DNA from: Gordonia bronchialis DSM 43247
Lineage (GTDB): Bacteria > Actinomycetota > Actinomycetes > Mycobacteriales > Mycobacteriaceae
Length of the DNA stretch: 64,000 bases
Assembly (NCBI RefSeq): GCF_000024785.1
Contig: NC_013441.1
Coordinates: 3,658,001-3,722,000, forward strand
Reading direction: 5' to 3'
Shown: in pieces, positions 63,201 through 64,000 of the stretch
How the letters are laid out: every line of letters begins with the position of its first letter
Numbering within the stretch: position 1 is the first letter of the stretch
The notes under the pieces: model-generated
The model's input: only the letters and a program-made list of their open reading frames with translations
What the model was told of the DNA's origin: nothing
Databases searched by the model: none
Program-made: the position numbers and the translations under genes

Positions 63201-63633
63201 GCTCGGTCTCGCTGAGCAACGTCGAATTGGGCTCGACCGGAAGCAGCAAACCGTAGTCGGAGATCAGCCGGCCGGCGTAGGCGTGATAGGTGCTGACCTC
63301 CGGGTCGGCACCCCGAAGTCGCGCTGCCAGTGTGCCCTCCGGGTCCCAGGACCGTAGCGCCGGCGATCCGGAGAGCATCGAGAGCCGGCGCCGGATGCGG
63401 GCGCCCAGTTCGCTGGCCGCCTTGCGGGTGAAGGTGAGGCCGAGGATCTCGTCGGGCCCGATGAGCTGATTGGCCACCAGCCACACCACGCGCGCGGCCA
63501 TCGTCTCGGTCTTGCCCGCACCCGCCCCGGCCACCACCAGCATCGGTTCGATCGGCCCCTCGATGACGGCGGCCTGTTCCGCGGTGGGGGTGGGCAGGCC
63601 CAGCGCCGCGGCGAGCGATGTCGCGCTAATCAT
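60274..63633 (-). CDS. adnB: AdnB subunit of the AdnAB helicase-nuclease
   Basis: A 1119-residue enzyme processing DNA double-strand breaks for recombination. N-terminal superfamily-1 helicase: Walker A VVAGAGAGKTETMAARVV, motif II LLDEYQDTGHSQR, motif III TAVGDPIQSIYGWRGASAAN, motif V LTVHAAKGLEWDVVAIPH. C-terminal PD-(D/E)XK nuclease (about residues 990-1090): RGTAFHAWVERW, VRGRIDAVFADPDGGWTVID, DWKTG, QLAAYRIAW. Corresponds to Rv3201c. Overlaps adnA by eight bases. Confidence 0.94.
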   Translation of the reverse strand: MISATSLAAALGLPTPTAEQAAVIEGPIEPMLVVAGAGAGKTETMAARVVWLVANQLIGPDEILGLTFTRKAASELGARIRRRLSMLSGSPALRSWDPEGTLAARLRGADPEVSTYHAYAGRLISDYGLLLPVEPNSTLLSETELWQLAFSLVANWPDELHTTKVPASVTEAVLKLYGEMAEHLVDIDDLARAGSDLYEMIPTLPKGPKQRGGPNQALLKIRDVIDERRELIPMVTALAEAMREQSALDFGSQMSLAARLVVGNPEVVAAERKAFRAVLLDEYQDTGHSQRVLLSTLFGGTSRDAPVAVTAVGDPIQSIYGWRGASAANLPRFAGDFPAADGSPADRRELLTSWRNAEVVLRLANHVSAELRRRGIPVSVLRARPDAPSGSAHIALTETVVDEREWIADAIETRWRAAENDGQAPPTTAILVRRNEDSAPLAAELERRGIPAEVVGIGGLLHVPEVTDVVSTLRLMADPMAGTAAMRLLTGARWRLGAADLAALWRRAAELAAEEIAAAGGAVTSREQLDAALDAVLPTEVVDRAGIADAVVDPGDPSRYSPDGYARIRAFGAQLESLRRRIGQPLPELVADVENTIGVGVEAQIRARRMRGAITGREHLDAFAEYVTRYADRRGADLPGLLAFLETAETIEKGLEPGRIEVAEQRVQILTVHAAKGLEWDVVAIPHLCHNIFPGGKAETTWLGSARELPGELRGDLAIAAEQGSAHPEGYPVLDLHAVTDRKELEDTIATYKEAIADRRLEEDRRLLYVALTRARHDLLISAHHWSESGDKPRGGSEFFTELLTAISDAVDDPTVESGGLVVDVLAPEPDDGAPNPLAERVLAAPWPADPLAGRRDGVRAAADLVLAEIAARDAPALFDTDGAPESDGDPDLSDEIAAWEAEVSALLVEREASNQALVEVELPTHLSVSQLVELDADEAEFARRLRRPTPFRPNPTARRGTAFHAWVERWFGATRLLDIDELPGAADATATPDADLDALRDAFLASPWANRSPSEVEVPFETVIAGIVVRGRIDAVFADPDGGWTVIDWKTGVVPEPARRESLFIQLAAYRIAWAQLAGVPVDRVRAAFHYVRSGHTLAADELPDESVLAAKLARAPQ

Positions 63634-64000
63634 CGGTGACCGCCTTGCCCCGGATCTGCGCCGGGCAACTCGCCGCCAACGCGCAGTGCCCGCACCCCGG
63701 GTTGGGGGTGGCCGCGTACACGGGTCCGACGCTGGCCCGCGCGGCGTGGCGCACCACGGTGATCCACTCATCGAGCAACTCGGGTGACAGTGGCGCCTGA
63801 ACTCGTTCGGCGGCACCGGAATTCCGGTTCGCCGAGGAGACGTACACCAGACGCGCCCCACCCGGCTCGGCGGACACCACGGCGTCGTCGGCGCCCGTCA
63901 GACCACCGTGGGCCAGCGCAACCTGGTAGGCGGCCAGCTGGGCGTGATCCTGCGCGTCGGCCTTGGAGATCGGGGTTTTGGCGGTCTTGACGTCGACCAC
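63626..64000 (-). CDS. adnA: AdnA subunit, C-terminal fragment (5' part beyond window)
   Basis: Only the last 124 residues lie inside the window: the nuclease's VDVKTAKTPIS (Asp-x-Lys), QLAAYQVALA, and a cysteine cluster PGCGHCALAASCP of the Fe-S type seen in AdnA/AddB nuclease domains. Partner of AdnB; corresponds to Rv3202c. Runs off the right edge. Confidence 0.9.
   Translation of the reverse strand: MVDVKTAKTPISKADAQDHAQLAAYQVALAHGGLTGADDAVVSAEPGGARLVYVSSANRNSGAAERVQAPLSPELLDEWITVVRHAARASVGPVYAATPNPGCGHCALAASCPAQIRGKAVTDD

Overview
The window is high-GC actinobacterial chromosome of the order Mycobacteriales. A Gordonia-like genome is my best guess. The evidence is gene content and gene order: a WhiB7 regulator, mycoredoxin, AdnA/AdnB, UvrD2 with a tetracysteine motif, a UPF0182 protein, an orphan MCE protein, many FadD/FadE/CaiB-type lipid genes, and a tmRNA tag ADSNQRDYALAA. 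Several blocks match the Mycobacterium tuberculosis order as I remember it (the Rv3100c-Rv3105c, Rv3137-Rv3140 and Rv3193c-Rv3202c neighbourhoods). No phage, plasmid, CRISPR or transposase genes were seen.

Layout. 1-9.2 kb: DsbA-like oxidoreductase (cut by the edge), a lipoprotein gene with two compensating frame changes, VIT1-type transporter, phosphoglucomutase, alpha/beta hydrolase, FadD6-like acyl-CoA synthetase, and a CaiB CoA-transferase with its TetR regulator. 9.2-11.4 kb: repeat array, M19 dipeptidase, a frameshifted GNAT gene, a long hairpin element and tmRNA. 11.5-18.1 kb (minus strand): GH27 lipoprotein, smpB, ftsX, ftsE, a repeat-bearing membrane protein, MscS channel and prfB, so two ribosome-rescue/termination genes and tmRNA sit near ftsEX. 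18.2-23.5 kb: hisN-like phosphatase, small enzymes, and a fadE24-fadE23 pair behind a promoter carrying two identical-core palindromes. 23.5-31 kb: second repeat array, universal stress protein, two crcB fluoride exporters behind a fluoride riboswitch, a disrupted prpE, MarR regulator/hydrolase pair, second hairpin element, PPOX and USP proteins. 31-39.6 kb: two-component system, an RHH-Clp repeat protein, and a six-gene organosulfur-type operon (flavin monooxygenase, ABC importer, flavoprotein, 2[4Fe-4S] ferredoxin). 39.6-43.6 kb: NUDIX, MFS, initiator tRNA, orphan MCE protein. 43.7-64 kb: a conserved block of UPF0182, PPA1309, Lon-like PDZ protease, metalloprotease, cyclodehydratase-like protein and ABC1 kinase, then whiB7, helR, uvrD2, mrx1, nudC, a K+ channel, adnB and adnA on the minus strand.

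The most notable region is 52.5-55.7 kb. whiB7 (master antibiotic-response regulator) has a long leader with an 84-codon upstream ORF, an intrinsic terminator, and a promoter of the WhiB7-autoregulated type. That promoter's AT-rich box contains the stop codon of the upstream gene. The upstream gene encodes a HelR-type RNA polymerase-recycling ATPase, and it is preceded by a palindrome matching the rifampicin-associated element. Two antibiotic-response circuits are therefore physically interlocked here.

Three genes (a lipoprotein, a GNAT acetyltransferase and prpE) have broken or shifted frames. They may be real pseudogenes or assembly errors, and raw-read checking would decide.
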